From Sanguinoderma infundibulare (Eukaryota; Basidiomycota; Agaricomycetes; Polyporales; Polyporaceae), in NCBI GenBank assembly GCA_032821775.1, contig JAVLRN010000001.1:1860001-1924000 (forward strand): a DNA stretch of 64,000 nt, written 5' to 3'. The position numbers were made by a program, and so were the translations under genes. Position 1 is the stretch's first letter. Each line of letters starts with the position of its first letter. Shown one piece after another: positions 37,358 to 48,925 of the stretch. The notes below the pieces were generated by a model, which was not told where the DNA came from, searched no databases, and was given only the letters and a program-made list of their open reading frames with translations.

Positions 37358-38473
37358 TCAGTCTTCGGACTCTCGAGCGTGATTCTGCGTCGAGTCTCCA
37401 TGCTTCCTGCGCCGTTTCCTCTTGTGCCCTGTCGCTTCGAGTTTGGATGAGGAATTAGCAGCGTCACCATCGTCTGGTCGTTTTCGCTTCTCGCCCACGT
37501 GCGCTTTGGAATCATCAGGCTCTTTCTTCTGCACGGAAGTGTTTGCTTCGGGCTTCGGTTTTCTCTTCTTCACGCTCAAAGGATTGGGGCCCTTCGGACC
37601 CTTTTTCTTCTTACGCGGCGGTTCCGCAGGCGTAGGGCCCGAGGAAGCAAGCTTTGCCGCCTCGGGCTCGGTGGGATGTAGAGCCTTCTCCTCTTCCTGC
37701 AAGGAGACACGAGTTAAGGTACGTGCGACACACCGTGAGCTCAAGCTGAGAACGTACAAGGGCTTTCGCTCGCAGCGTAAGTTCGCTCGGAGGCTCGAGG
37801 ATCATCACGGAGCGATTTATGTGCACGATAGGGACGGCGGGGACGGCGCGGAGTGTTTGCCGCAGTCCTTGCGACTGCGTCGCGAGAACGTAGCGATGCT
37901 TGTTGGTCTCGCCTGTACGCCCGCGTCTGGATCAACAGCCACTCGAACCGCACCCTCTCTCGCAGCGGCACTCACCGACGACGCTCGTCAGGCATTCGTC
38001 GCCCGGTATGGGCTGCCGGTGGTTGCACCTCCGCCGCTCGAACGTCTTGGCGAGCTCCACGGCGGGCTTGTGGTCCTTCTCCTGGTCGTAGAGCTCTTGG
38101 ATGCTGCACTGCGTGATCACTGAAGAGCGGCTTCGCCCGGCGCCGGGCGGTCAGCGTTCTGTGGCGGGCCGCACGGCGCATAGAGACGGGGAGATCATAG
38201 GTAGGGGCACGAGGAAACTCACAGGGCTTGACGGTCCCTTGGAGGACTGTGCTGAGCTGCTTGACGAGCTCGATCTTGTGCATCATGGCCTCGATGCACA
38301 TGTGCGAGTCGACTGCAAAGGGCACAAGAGAGGATTAATGCGTATGAAGGTTTTCTTTCTTCGCGCGCACGCGCAAGGTACGCACCGAGCACCTGGTAGG
38401 GCTGCCGGAAGCCGAAGGAGGTGGAGTAGAGGGCCATGAGCTTCCGGTACGCCTTGGCTCGCTTTTGCCGCAT
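37358..38473 (-). CDS. utp23: rRNA-processing protein UTP23 (PIN-like domain)
   Basis: Nucleolar SSU-processome factor needed for snR30-dependent early 18S rRNA cleavage. Exons 38386-38473, 38223-38312, 37976-38119, 37758-37912 and 37358-37696; 271 residues. It opens with MRQKRAKAYRKLMALYSTSFGFRQPYQVL, typed here only in part by family: the Fcf1/Utp23 start, then VDSHMCIEAMMHKIEL, a CCHC-type Cys/His set (CSIQELY, CNHRQPIPGDECL), KHRYVLATQSQGLR and VPIVHINRSVMILEPPS. The tail is Lys-rich with nuclear-localisation character. The start codon is 205 bp from the divergent EMC7 start. Confidence 0.92.
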
Positions 38474-38678
38474 TTTTTGGAGACACGGGGAATATGGGGA
38501 GCTTTATGCACGAGGGTATTGCAGTACGCGCGAGAGCGAGAGAAACTTGAGCAGAGAAAGAGATGGTCGAAGTCGTGATCAGAGATTTGCCACTGGCGCC
38601 GGCCCGCACGTCATCCATCCGAGTCCGCGTCCGAACTCCAAGTTCGAACTGTATGTACTCTATTTCCACCACAGCGTC

Positions 38679-39831
38679 ATGCATATCCCTTTAGCTCTCC
38701 TCGCTCTCACCAGGTACGTGGCGCCATCTGTTGTAAGTATGTGCTGTGGACTGACGGTTTGCCCAAACACGTCGTCAGCTCGTGCGTCTCCGCCCTCGCA
38801 CTCGATCTCAAGGGCCGCTTACAATGGAACGAGCACTGCGAAGGTACGCTGTATCTCGCGGGGTCTGCTCAGTGACTTTACCGACCACGGCTCCTAGGTC
38901 TCAGTGACTTGGGCCAGGCCAAGGTCGTCCTGGACAACGGGAGGCTGCACGGAGGGGTGACACGAGACGGCTCGTTCGTGATGTGAGTGCAAGCTGTATG
39001 GGGTCCACGCCCTTACGCAGTATCCTCATTTACCGCCACCATTCAGACCCGACGTCCCAGCGGGGACGTACGTCCTCTCCGTGCTCGCGCACGACCATGC
39101 TTTCGAACAAGTGCGTCGAACCGCGCCACGCAGCTCTTTCCGTGGTGCAAGGCCGCTAAGTGCATCCCTCCCTTGCAGATGCGCGTCGACGTCTTCGAGT
39201 CAGAGACCGTACCGGAGGTACGGCCTTACTTCCCTGGGACGCCGCTCTCCCCGCCGTCCACCGTGACGCTTCCGTACCCTATCGCGCTCTCCGCACGGGG
39301 AAAGTACGACTACTTTGTGCCCCGCGAGAGCTTCAACGTCCTTGCCATGTTCAAGAACCCGATGATGATGATGATGCTCATCGCGGGCGGACTCGTCCTC
39401 CTTACGCCCACGATGATGGTACGTCTGCCCTCCTTGAATTTCACACCGGTCGCTTGCTGCGTCGGCCTGTGCTCGTGCTGGGATCCAGGATGTTGATATG
39501 GCCCGGCTACTAACGCTCCGTGCGTCGTGCAGAAAAATATGGACCCGGAAATCATGGAGGAATTCAAGGAACGACATGCGAAGATGGCTGGGGCGCAAAG
39601 TGCGCTGCAGAGCGGAGACCTCGTGAGCGGGTGCGTGAACCGCCAGTTATGCGGATGCAGCATGCGCGCGCTGACATGTCCACGTTGTACATCTTGTCTA
39701 GGTTCTCTCAATTGATGTCCGCAGCGAATGAGGAGAGCAAGCAAGAGACCAAGGGTGCGGCGTCCGGGGCAGTGAAAGGGCCGGGTCCATCGGGGGCGAA
39801 GCACCGTGGAGGTAAGAACAAGAAGCGGTAG
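38679..39831 (+). CDS. emc7: ER membrane protein complex subunit 7
   Basis: Lumenal beta-sandwich subunit of the EMC membrane-protein insertase. Exons 38679-38713, 38779-38843, 38898-38982, 39047-39110, 39179-39418, 39533-39630 and 39702-39831; 238 residues. It has a signal peptide (about residues 1-19), a beta-rich lumenal domain (LSDLGQAKVVLDNG, GSFVIPDVPAGTYVLSVLAH), the ESFNVLAMFKNP segment, one membrane helix that includes a run of five Met from an ATG repeat (39360-39376), then KNMDPEIMEEF and a basic cytosolic tail. Domain order and length match EMC7. Confidence 0.92.
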
Positions 39832-39959
39832 TATGCGTTCTTGTGCAAGGATATAGATACATGTTATGATTACATATAGTCCCAGGGAGTACATGATAGG
39901 GCAGGACATGAGGACGACATACACGTATAACCATTAATTGGTCAATGCATACATAGAGC

Positions 39960-40806
39960 TCATGTCTGCGGCGCCGGGGACGGTGAAACGGTTGAGGGAC
40001 TATGGCTTGTGCCGTTTGCGTTGGGCATGCCGTTCAGATTTGATGCTCCATTGGGTTTGATATTTGGATAGTCGAGGATCCGCCGCAGGATCGCATTTCT
40101 AAAACGCAAGCGAGGGTTGGCAACGATGGATTAGCAGAAAGATGGCGGGCAAAGTTCACCTTTGCTTGAATTGGGCCAGGACCGCATGGACGTGCTGTTC
40201 ATCACCGTCGGCTGTGGGGCTGCGGCTGCGGGTGAGAGGAGAGAGGAGAAGAGGTTGGAAGGAGACGAACTTGTCCGCAGGTTTGGGCATGGTCTCGATG
40301 ACATACATGCTGTTGTTGGCCATTGGCGGTTCGCCAGCGACAGCGGCCCCAGGGGCATCGGCGACCTTGACAGCAGAGACGACGAGATCAGGAGAGAGGC
40401 TCTTGACGGTCGGCGTACCAGGCCGCCCGGGATCGTGGTCGAGGACGAGAACGTGCTCCCCTGGATACCGGGGGAGAAGAGAGATTGGCGCGTCATCAGC
40501 GTAATGGTATTCTATTACCGGGTGGCTGAGCGAGGTGGATGTTGGAACGCCGGGGTTGTTGAGGGACTGGATGTGTGAAATAAGTACATAGTACGGAGGA
40601 TCGATGGAAGCGGAGGCTGTAGGCGAAGCCATAGAGACAGTCTGTTGTGCTTCAGGCCCGAGAGAGCGAGAAGGCGGTGGTGGAGACCGCAGGACGGTGC
40701 AGAGAGACGTCGAAGAGGATGTGGTCGTCGTGCGTGCAGCCGAGGCCACAGACTGAGGACCGATCTCAGCCCAAGGCACCGCGTGCAGCCTTCCCACGCT
40801 CGACAT
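39960..40806 (-). CDS. Protein of unknown function, 261 aa
   Basis: Exons 40160-40806 and 39960-40098 (61-nt intron, phase 2). I do not recognise a family. A low-complexity Ser/Thr/Pro N terminus leads to a conserved-looking core with PPYYVLISHIQSLNNPG, HPVIEYHYADDAPISLLP and GEHVLVLDHDP, then Ala/Pro-rich sequence. The end has HAVLAQFKQRNAILRRILDY and an Asn/Ser/Pro-rich tail. The YADD-x5-LLPRYPGEHVLVLD pattern suggests an adaptor that binds through short motifs; that is inference. No signal peptide or membrane helix is seen. Confidence 0.75.
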
Positions 40807-41272
40807 CCCATGGGCGCTTATACAGGACGTCTCACACCGGCGTCTACACCACCCTCGAGGATGTCCGAGTCGCCGTGGCTGCACCACTGCGCCGCTCTCA
40901 ACCTCGTCTCAAGAACCCCAGTCGACGCTCGACTTGCCCACTACCCCATTATTTGCTGAACGATGCTGCCGAAATGCGAAAGAGACCGGGAGGTTATTGC
41001 TCGCCGTGCCCGATCTGCACATTTCGACACTTTTTTCAGACCTGATGCGTCCCCCTGGTGACCGGCCCCTGCACCCTTCGTGATGCTTGGTCTCCATGTG
41101 TATACTGACATGCCCCGACGCCTACATAAGGAGCCCGCCACCCGGTGGCCTAGGTTCCTTTCTCCAGTACCTTCCGCGCCCATTCCTGCGTCGTCTCCAG
41201 TCCGTTCCGTTCCTTTCATCGTCCTTCTTTTCCCATCCATTCATTTGTCGACCCTCACTCGGCCTTCTGACA
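40807..41272. promoter_or_regulatory. Divergent promoter, unknown protein / CAP protein
   Basis: 466 bp between outward-facing ATGs. A TATA-like ACATAAGGAG element lies near 41125, and the 60 bp before the CAP start are CT-rich. Confidence 0.45.
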
Positions 41273-42714
41273 ATGAGCCGTCTGGCATGCGCCTTGCTTT
41301 CCCTTCCCGTTCTCCTCGCCCTCCTCGGTGGCGTTCAAGCCGGCCCCGCCTGCGCCCGTCGTAGCCAGGGCGCCGAAGACTGCATCCAGAGATGCGCAGA
41401 CAAATGGGGTTGGCCTGGCTATGTCATGGGCACCGATCGCTGGGGTTCCGTTATCTCACAGTCCGCCAGCTCTTCTGAAGCTCTCGTCACCGCTGTCACC
41501 AAAGCCTGCCGCGCTTCCTCGTACGTGTCCATCAAACTTTCGGTCAATACACTCTCTTCATGACCTCTCTCTAGTTCAAGCGCCAGCAGCTCAGCTACCG
41601 CTTCTGCCCAACCTACAGTTGCGCCTGCCAACGTTGAGGGCTCTGCCTCCCTTTCTACTGATATCTCGACGCCCGTCAGCTCGACCATCCTCTCTACCAG
41701 CTCCTCTTCGACCATCTCCAAGCCGGTCGCGTTTACTCACTCCTCCGCCAAGCCTTTGGTCACCGCCTCCCGGTCTTCGACCACTTCCTCCTCGCAGGCT
41801 CAGTCTACAGATATAACTTCCTCGACAACGCCCTTGACCACCTCTACTACGTCTGAGAAGCCGACTATCTCGAGTATCCCTCCTACTACCAGCACTCGTT
41901 CCACTACAAGTCTTGTTCAAACAACCACTTCCGAGCCCCCGAAGACGACCATTGTGAAGACGACTTCTAAAGCGGCAGCACAGTCCTCGTCCACCCCTGC
42001 GCCCAGCTCTGGCGCGGGCGACACGACCTCCTCGAGTACCTCCCAGAGCGACATCAACGCCTATCTCACCGCGCACAACTCCGTCCGCGCCCAACACGGC
42101 GCTGCCGCCTTGACTTGGAGCGACAACCTTGCCGCCGCCGCTCAGACCTGGGCAAACAAGTGCGTCTTCCAGCACTCCGGTGGATCTCTCGGTCCTTTTG
42201 GCGGTATGTCGCTCATCCGCCACATCCCGAACGTGAACTGCGTGTTTTGACCTCGGATGTTGAACAGAGAACCTTGCTGCTGGTACCGGGGACTCTTACA
42301 ACATCGCCGCTGCTGTCAAGTCCTGGACCGACGAAGTTTGTGAGTGGACATAGGGGATCCTCTTTGAGAACGGTGGCGCTAACACTCCGTCCGCTTCAGC
42401 CGAATACAACCCCAACGATCCCCAGGCTTCCCACTTCACCCAGGTCGTGTGGAAGAGCTCCACGCAAGTTGGCTGCGCTGTCCAAGAGTGCTCGGGCATC
42501 TTCGCTGCCAGCTTTGGCGTAAGTGCCCTGTTATTCAACCGCAGGAGAGACGTGTCAACTCACTTTGCTGGAATCACTATAGCCTGCCAAGTTCTTCGTG
42601 TGCGAGTACTCCCCGGCTGGCAACGTCATCGGCGAATTCCCGTGCGTTTTCCTGCTCCCGCCCTCTTTTGACGTACTTCTGACCTCTCTCGATAGGGAGA
42701 ACGTCCAAGTCTGA
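41273..42714 (+). CDS. Secreted CAP/SCP/PR-1 domain protein (PRY-like) with N-terminal Cys module
   Basis: Extracellular protein; yeast Pry relatives bind sterols and fatty acids. Exons 41273-41520, 41575-42203, 42268-42339, 42400-42518, 42583-42641 and 42696-42714; 381 residues. A signal peptide (about 1-22) is followed by a small Cys-rich module (CARRSQGAEDCIQRCADKWGWPG), a ~150-residue Ser/Thr linker likely O-glycosylated, and the CAP domain with AHNSVRAQHGAAALTWS, FGENLAAGTG, HFTQVVWKSSTQVGCA and FFVCEYSPAGN. The expected active-site-like His/Glu residues are present. The last exon is 19 nt. Confidence 0.92.
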
Positions 42715-43205
42715 GCATCATCCTGTGTCGAGGATCCTCGGTCTCACCGACGAGGTCGCGACCAGCACCCAGTCGCAAAAGCCAAGATATCTTACCCCTT
42801 TTTGTCCTCTTCTTTTCTTTTGTGCCGCCGGTGCATCAGGAATGTACGACGTGTCTCCCTTGTTACAGCATTTTTGCCTTCTACATAATGTACTGTTACC
42901 TCTTCTCGCTGTATCATCGTTGTCGGCTGCTCTGCCTGTGGTTACCTTCGCCGAGGTCAATCCAGTGTATTACCAATTTCTTGTTCGTTGCCTATCCCAC
43001 CGGCCGTTTGGGTTGGAAATATCCAACAAGATCAACATTGGCCATCAGCAGGATTAATGGCCTCCGGGCCAGTCAAGATGAACAATTGGCAGAGTTCTTA
43101 ATAGGCTGCCGCTTGTCTTGTGTATCCTCAGTCCTGCCGCCTTCCTTGTGTCGGATAGCCCGTGGCTCAAGTACCGTGCCGGTTTCTATAATATCATACA
43201 TTTAC
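42715..43205. other. Convergent intergenic region
   Basis: 3' flanks of the CAP and NAD(P)HX dehydratase genes. No supported gene. Confidence 0.5.
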
Positions 43206-44599
43206 TTAGAGCTTTCCCTCTGTCACGGATGCCCCGGCCCCTCCTTCGCCCCCGCCAAAGACGTCCTCAAATGCGTGACCAAGCTCTGGAAGCATATCCT
43301 GCGTTACCATACCTAAATTGCACGTCAGACGACACATTCACGAGGAAGGATACCACCGAAGGTCGCGTACTCCTTCCCTGTTTCGCGTACGCACGCCGAG
43401 AAGCCGTCCTCGTCAGCCACGACCCGCCAACGGCGGCCAAGAGGGGAATCCTCGACGGAGGGATGGTCCCATCGCTGCGCACACCACTGTGAGCGTTTGG
43501 ACTGCCACAGAGAGAGACGTTACGCACCCGAATGCGCCCGTCTCGTAACACTTCCCCCACGCCATGATGGTCCCCACGGCCCCGCTCAAGATGTCGCCCT
43601 GCCCGCCGCATCGCTTCAAACCGCCGGGGACGTCGACGATGACGAGCTCCTCCGCGCTTTCCCCCTCCTTGACCTGACTGAGCTCCGCCTCTTCCTTGCT
43701 CGCCTTGCCTGTGTTCGTGCAGATCCGGTCGACGCTGCCCTTCTGCAGCACCGTCACGCCGCCGAGGGCGCGCGAGACGCGCATCGCACGCGCCTCCGCG
43801 GGGGTGGCCGGGTCGATGTTCTGCGTATTCGTATTCGGGCGTAATGAGTTCGTCGTGGCAGTTCCAGTCACGTTCGGAAGGAAGGGCGCGACGACTCACG
43901 AGGCTCTCACATAGCCGTTGGAACTCGACGACGTTCGGCGTGAGCACCGCACGCCGGTACCCTTTGATGATCCCCAGGTCTTGGACGGCCATGTAGAGCC
44001 CGTCGGCGTCGAGGACGACGTACATGCCCTGCTCCTTCGCGAGGTTCAGCGCGAGCTTGGCGAACGTGATCATGTAGTCTTCTCGCCCGAGCCCGGGGCC
44101 GATGATGAGGACGTGCAGGCGCGAGAGGAGCCCCGAAAGCGTGTCCTTTATCAAACCCCAGGACCTAACACAGTGCGGTGTCAAAAGCTCGGGGGTAAAG
44201 GAGGATGTGAGGGGAGGACATACACGTCTTCGCGGAGGATGGGGTGCACGATGAGGTCCGGCGAGTAGGATTTGATCGCGCCAGCAGCGGTGGGTGCGCA
44301 AATGACGTGAGAGAGATCCGCTCCCTGCGTTTGAAAGAGTGCATTCAGCACATCGCGGTCTTCGAACAGCACGAGCTGAAGCTGCCCACATATCGTAACG
44401 CGGACATAGACGCAAAGAAGGGCGCGCCGGTGTAACTGTGGTTTCGTGAGCGAGGAAGCACGCATAATTGGAAAAGGGAATGGTACTCAAGAGCACCCCC
44501 GAGCACACCAACTCGGCCTGACTGGCCCTTATGCAAGGTGCCGTTCAGCGGGGGGATTATCGCCTTGATCTGGTTGAAGATGTGTTTTGGGACTGGCAT
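43206..44599 (-). CDS. naxd: ATP-dependent (S)-NAD(P)H-hydrate dehydratase
   Basis: Repairs hydrated NADH and NADPH using ATP. Exons 44487-44599, 44390-44435, 44224-44324, 43900-44164, 43528-43820, 43371-43474 and 43206-43312; 342 residues, the usual length. The ribokinase-like fold shows [61 protein letters not shown] and the anion-hole/catalytic [13 protein letters not shown]. The acceptor of intron 5 is ambiguous: 43475 gives a 53-nt intron, whereas 43487 would give a 41-nt intron and four extra residues in frame. I prefer the former. Confidence 0.93.
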
Positions 44600-45147
44600 T
44601 CTAGCTTTTCACCTGCTGTGACTATGGAAAAGAGACAGTACGTATCGTGAATGTCAATCGGATGGCAAGTCAAAGACGTGCATGCGCATGCAGAGTTCTA
44701 TATGTTTCACCTTGCTCAGACTCGTACGGAGGACAAAGTGCGAGATGGCGGCTCACATGGACGCAGTGCCTGACGTCATCGCGTAGCCACGTCGGGCTTG
44801 AGCGCTTGAGCAGCGGCTTGTAGCGCCTTTCAGTGTCACAGGCGACGACGATTAGTTTTTCGGAGACCACTATCTCAACGACGACTGACGAAAGCTATCC
44901 GTCATACGCGGCCCCGACGAGAATCCGTCACGGCGACAATGGGGGTTCCAGTATCATCAGTCTCATCAAATATTCTTCACCACTTCGTCGTTCTATCAAC
45001 ATATGTCTCGTGCTTGGTACAGACTATTAAAGGTAGGCATAATTGCTGCACAAAACAGCACAGCGGATAGTCATCAGGTCGTGACGCGTGAAGCAGGTGA
45101 GTCGTTCAGGTCGTTGGGTCGAATCGGGCGTCGTGCGCTGACAAAGC
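44600..45147. promoter_or_regulatory. NAD(P)HX dehydratase promoter region
   Basis: 548 bp between two minus-strand genes. It contains a perfect CRE-like TGACGTCA at 44771-44778, about 172 bp upstream of the dehydratase ATG. Confidence 0.45.
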
Positions 45148-46146
45148 TCAGGCTATTATGCCACCTGGGATGCCGGCCTTCTCCTGCATCATCGTGTCCT
45201 GGGTGCCTTCCGAGTGGACGGAGTGCTGACCGTCATCGCTGTCCTTCGCTACCTTCTTGCGGGTAGCAAGCAACGCCCCGAGCGTCCCGAGGACACCCCC
45301 GACTACGAATCCACCGATCGTCCCGCCAGCAATGGCGCCCGTGTTGACGGACGACGAGGTGGTCGAGGTCGAGGTCGAGTTCGAGTTCGAGTCAGTGGAA
45401 GACGGATCCGAAGACGTGTCGGGCTTGACGTTGAAGACGGTGTCGGGCACATCTGGATATTGATTGAGATATATATCGATCATTCACGGGGACGGACGCA
45501 CCGAACAAGTTCTCACTGACGAGCTCAGCTGCCGTGGCATTGAAAGTCCCACCAGTCACGATAGCATCGGTGAAGGCCCAGTTGGGGATCGGCGTGTTGT
45601 AGGGCATCACGCTCGCGATGTATCTGGTGCAGGTCAGTACCGCGGATCTGTGTGTATGCGGCGTACTCACCCGACGCTGCTCTGGTTCCTGCAGTGCGCA
45701 ATCCAGTCATCCCACCTAAACTTACGGTCAATTGTGTCGTGGAGATCAGCAAGGACGAAGCGACTCACGAGGCCCAGGTGTTCGTGGTGAGCTGACAGGC
45801 GGAGCAGCCCGAGACGAGATTGTAGAAAACCATGTTGCAATGCAGGTCGTCGGCCTCCGCGGGCATCGGGATGGGGTAGCTCGTCAAATTCTGTGACTCG
45901 AGGTCGGGGAAGGGCGAATCCGCGGGCATCGCTGGCGAGATTGTGGTGAGTACGATATGACGCATAGTGATCAAGGTAGACATACTTACAACCCTTGCCT
46001 ACCATGAGCGAGGCGATGTAACATGGGCTGAGGCCGTTCTTTCCCTCCAGCGCGGTCCCGTGCGCGCCGCACTGCGCGGTGTCGAGGGCGCTGACGGATG
46101 CAGCTCTCAGGATGGCGACGAGTGCAAAGATCTTGGAGGCGAACAT
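45148..46146 (-). CDS. Predicted type I membrane protein with Cys-rich ectodomain
   Basis: Exons 45990-46146, 45769-45931, 45671-45715, 45502-45623 and 45148-45452; 263 residues. There is a signal peptide (about 1-21), an ectodomain with at least six Cys (AQCGAHG, LSPCYIASLMVG, DLHCN, SGCSACQL, WIAHC), and WDDWIAHCRNQS in the 45-nt exon 3. A Ser/Thr/Asp spacer leads to one membrane helix (GGTIGGFVVGGVLGTLGALL) and a short charged tail. I do not recognise the family by name; the architecture suggests a cell-surface sensor or anchored wall protein. Substrate or ligand is unknown. Confidence 0.82.
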
Positions 46147-46631
46147 GGTTCTTTGGTTCGGCGGGGCGAGGGCGAACGCAAGGATGGTGAATAGCACTGA
46201 GCAGGCTGCTCGGTCCTTCCGACACCTCTTTTTGACCTTGATCTTCCCCTTGCGATCCGCTTCCCATCTGTCAGCATAATACCACCGCATGTCACCCCGT
46301 CTGTTGCAGGCTTTCGGAGCGCATGGTACGTGGCCTTTGGCACCGTTCTCGACCGCTTTCAGGGAGGTCCACTGCCAGAACGATGGGCTGTCGGCACCTT
46401 ATCTGATTAGATATGTGATTTGATGCCTTGCGAACCTCATGCCTGTCGGATCCGAGAAGCCGTCACGCCCGGGAAGGTACTCCTCCGGGCCTGGAATCCT
46501 ATCCTTCCCGCCAGTACTGGCGGAACTCGACGGCTATAAGAGGCACAGGACGTGTGTCGAAAGGCCTTCGTTCGGCGAGTCACTTGTTCCCTCGCCGTTC
46601 TAACGAGCACGCCGGAGCCTCCGTTAACATC
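46147..46631. promoter_or_regulatory. Divergent promoter with palindromic operator-like site and TATA box
   Basis: The region holds the 16-bp perfect palindrome CCGCCAGTACTGGCGG at 46508-46523 and a TATA-like CTATAAGAG at 46534-46542, both upstream of the small GPI-type gene. Confidence 0.55.
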
Positions 46632-47472
46632 ATGCGCTTCACTGTCCTCCCCGTGCTCGCCTTTGTTGGCGTAGCTCTGGCCGTTCCACAACCTACTCCT
46701 CCTCCGGTCGTGTGGGCTTATTATCTTCCATCTCCCTTTTGTTGCATGGCATTGACTCGCTCTACAGCTTGACGGAACGTGCATTGCCTTCTGGTGAGTT
46801 GTCAAGTATTAACCGCTCGCTCCTTTCAAAGACGTTTGCTTACTATATCGGTTTGTCCAGGCCACCCCGTCATTGACAACTCATTTTTGGTAAGAAATTG
46901 GCCTTCGAACTACGGATAACTCCACTGACACTTGCGCCTATTTAGAGCGAGTACAGTACCCTTGTCGGCGTGCGTGTCTTATTCTTCCATCTCACTTGGA
47001 CGTGAATCTGACCTTGAGACACGGGGCTCAACAGTCCATAATCAACGTTTGTCCAGTCTGATTGTCTTCCTCTGCAATAACCTTACACGATGTTCTATAG
47101 ACAGACATATATCCTAGTAACTTCAGCGCCCCCACGGTCCCCATCACTGCGTACACCATGCTTATTGCAATTATAATCCTCTTTCTGATGTAATACGTTT
47201 CTAGACTTCCTAGTGGCTACTCTGTCGCCTGGAACGGTGTATACGACCCGGAGGGACAGACTGTGTCTTTCTTCCCGTCTTCGGTCCTCCAGTCCGTTAT
47301 TGCCAAGTCCACCACGACCAGCAACCCAGGTACACCCAGCAACCCAGGTGCACCCGGCGCGACCTCGACGTCGACCACTGCCACTGCCACTAGTGCTCGC
47401 AACGGAGCAAGCACCCTCGCCCCTTCCTTTGCCCTTGGCTTGATTGCCATTGTAATGACTCTCATGGCTTGA
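46632..47472 (+). CDS. Small secreted protein with probable GPI anchor, 162 aa
   Basis: Exons 46632-46711, 46768-46793, 46861-46889, 46946-46969, 47035-47046, 47101-47150 and 47205-47472. The exon chain keeps phase throughout and includes a 12-nt exon; exons 5 and 6 are the least certain. A signal peptide (about 1-18) leads to a short beta-like domain (LTERALPSGHPVIDNSFL, FSAPTVPITALPSGYSVAWNG, DPEGQTVSFFPSSV), then a Pro/Gly/Ser/Thr-rich stalk and a hydrophobic C terminus (LAPSFALGLIAIVMTLMA) typical of a GPI signal. Similar small surface proteins are common in wood-decay fungi. Function is unknown. Confidence 0.72.
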
Positions 47473-47719
47473 TGGTGCCTATATGACGTGCTGTGATGTA
47501 TTAATTGCCCGATAAATGCATGTCGGCTATATTTTCGTACGCATATACAGCTTGTGTGTACATGTACGCCGTTCGACTTCGAAGTACATACTAGTTCAAG
47601 AGCCATTGCCAGCGCTGGATAACCCCACATCACGTGTGGTGATGTGCGGGGTTAACCGAGACGGGCGGCATTGGTAGGATGGCGGCTGACGGCGAGGTCC
47701 TGGTCAGCTCTCGACCTGC

Positions 47720-48794
47720 ATGTTCCCTCGGTTCTCCCGACGGTCGACTGTCTCCCAGGTCGTCTACCTCCTCATCGTCCTCCTCATCAGCTTCTTCGCT
47801 GCTATCTCCTGTGCGCTTCTCCTCTCGCAAGCCGCGCGCACTGCGCCGAACAGGACCTTCGTCAAGAACATCAATGCGGTCGTAATCGGAGCGGCCTATA
47901 TTATTCTGGTCGGTCATGTCCCTCTCTCGGCCATCGGGGCATTTGGTTAAGCTGTATGGCATTGTGTCGCAGCTCGTGGTTTCCCTGGCGTTCTGCCTCA
48001 AGCGGAGGATTGCGGTGCATAGGAGGTTGACGCGGATCTCGAAGACGTTCCACACGCTTGGAAAGAACGACGTTCCGAACGTATGTGCGTTTGAAAGTGG
48101 CACGCGTCTCGCCGTTTCTCATGCTCGGCTGCGTGGCGGCAGAGCGTGCACCAGTACATCCAGCAGGAGTACACCCGCGCGTGCCTCATCGCATACGAGT
48201 CCCGTCCGAAAGACGGTTTCCAGGAAGGCTGGGGAAAGCCGGGTACGCAACTCGAGTCGTTCCCGTTCCGGGCTTCCCTGCTCGACACTGTCCGTGTCAT
48301 TGGTGCGTCGCATTCCCTCATTCCATGCTTGAATCCCTGTCCGCAGACCGTGATACACTCGTATGCACTGCAGACAAGCTGGCGCACATGGTCATTCCGC
48401 GACATCCCACCCTCCGCCCTCACGCGCCTATGATGCACCATTTTCGCTTCATCATCCCGCTGTTGAGCAAGGACGAAGACGGTTTGACTCCGCTACACTA
48501 CTACGACTCGGCGATTCAGTTAGCCCGACATGCTTCGAGGGAACCGACCGAACAGGAGTATATGGTCGGCATGCGGGCCGCCAAGGAGATCCAGACCATG
48601 TACGTGCCGTGTCCGTATGCTGGCTGCTATCCGTTGACGCCTCTTTGTATAGCTTGAACGAATGCCTTGCAGAGATGCGCGAGGGGTCGTCATCGGATTT
48701 GAGTACTTGTGAGTATACGACGTAACGCTTCGAGGTGTAAAGTTAACTGGCATCATTTGTAGACGCTCCAGACAGAGACAGTGCTTATAGCTAA
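47720..48794 (+). CDS. dlt1: DLT1-type membrane protein (defect at low temperature 1)
   Basis: Exons 47720-47908, 47973-48080, 48143-48302, 48347-48599, 48653-48708 and 48763-48794; 265 residues. Two membrane helices lie at about 14-36 and 50-74, followed by a basic patch (KRRIAVHRRLTRISKTF), then HQYIQQEYTRACLIAYESRP, GWGKPGTQLESFPFR and HPTLRPHAPMMHHFRFIIPL. The order and these motifs match the fungal DLT1 family; the molecular role is not established. Introns are 44-64 nt. A 247-bp gap separates it from the preceding gene. Confidence 0.85.
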
Positions 48795-48925
48795 GCTTGG
48801 TTATGACCTAATTTACGGGGACGTTACACGTTGCTGGTAATATTGGACTAATCGTATTCGTCAAGGCAGATATTACACTTCCAAGGCAACCTACTCGTAC
48901 AGATTTCCGGGTTTGTATCTATACA

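Noticed and set aside
41591..42223. 210-codon minus-strand frame
   Set aside because: Antisense to the Ser/Thr linker of the CAP protein; Arg/Gly-rich shadow.
43475..43527. Shorter 41-nt version of NAD(P)HX dehydratase intron 5
   Set aside because: In frame, but unusually short; the 53-nt version fits the other introns better. Left as an ambiguity.
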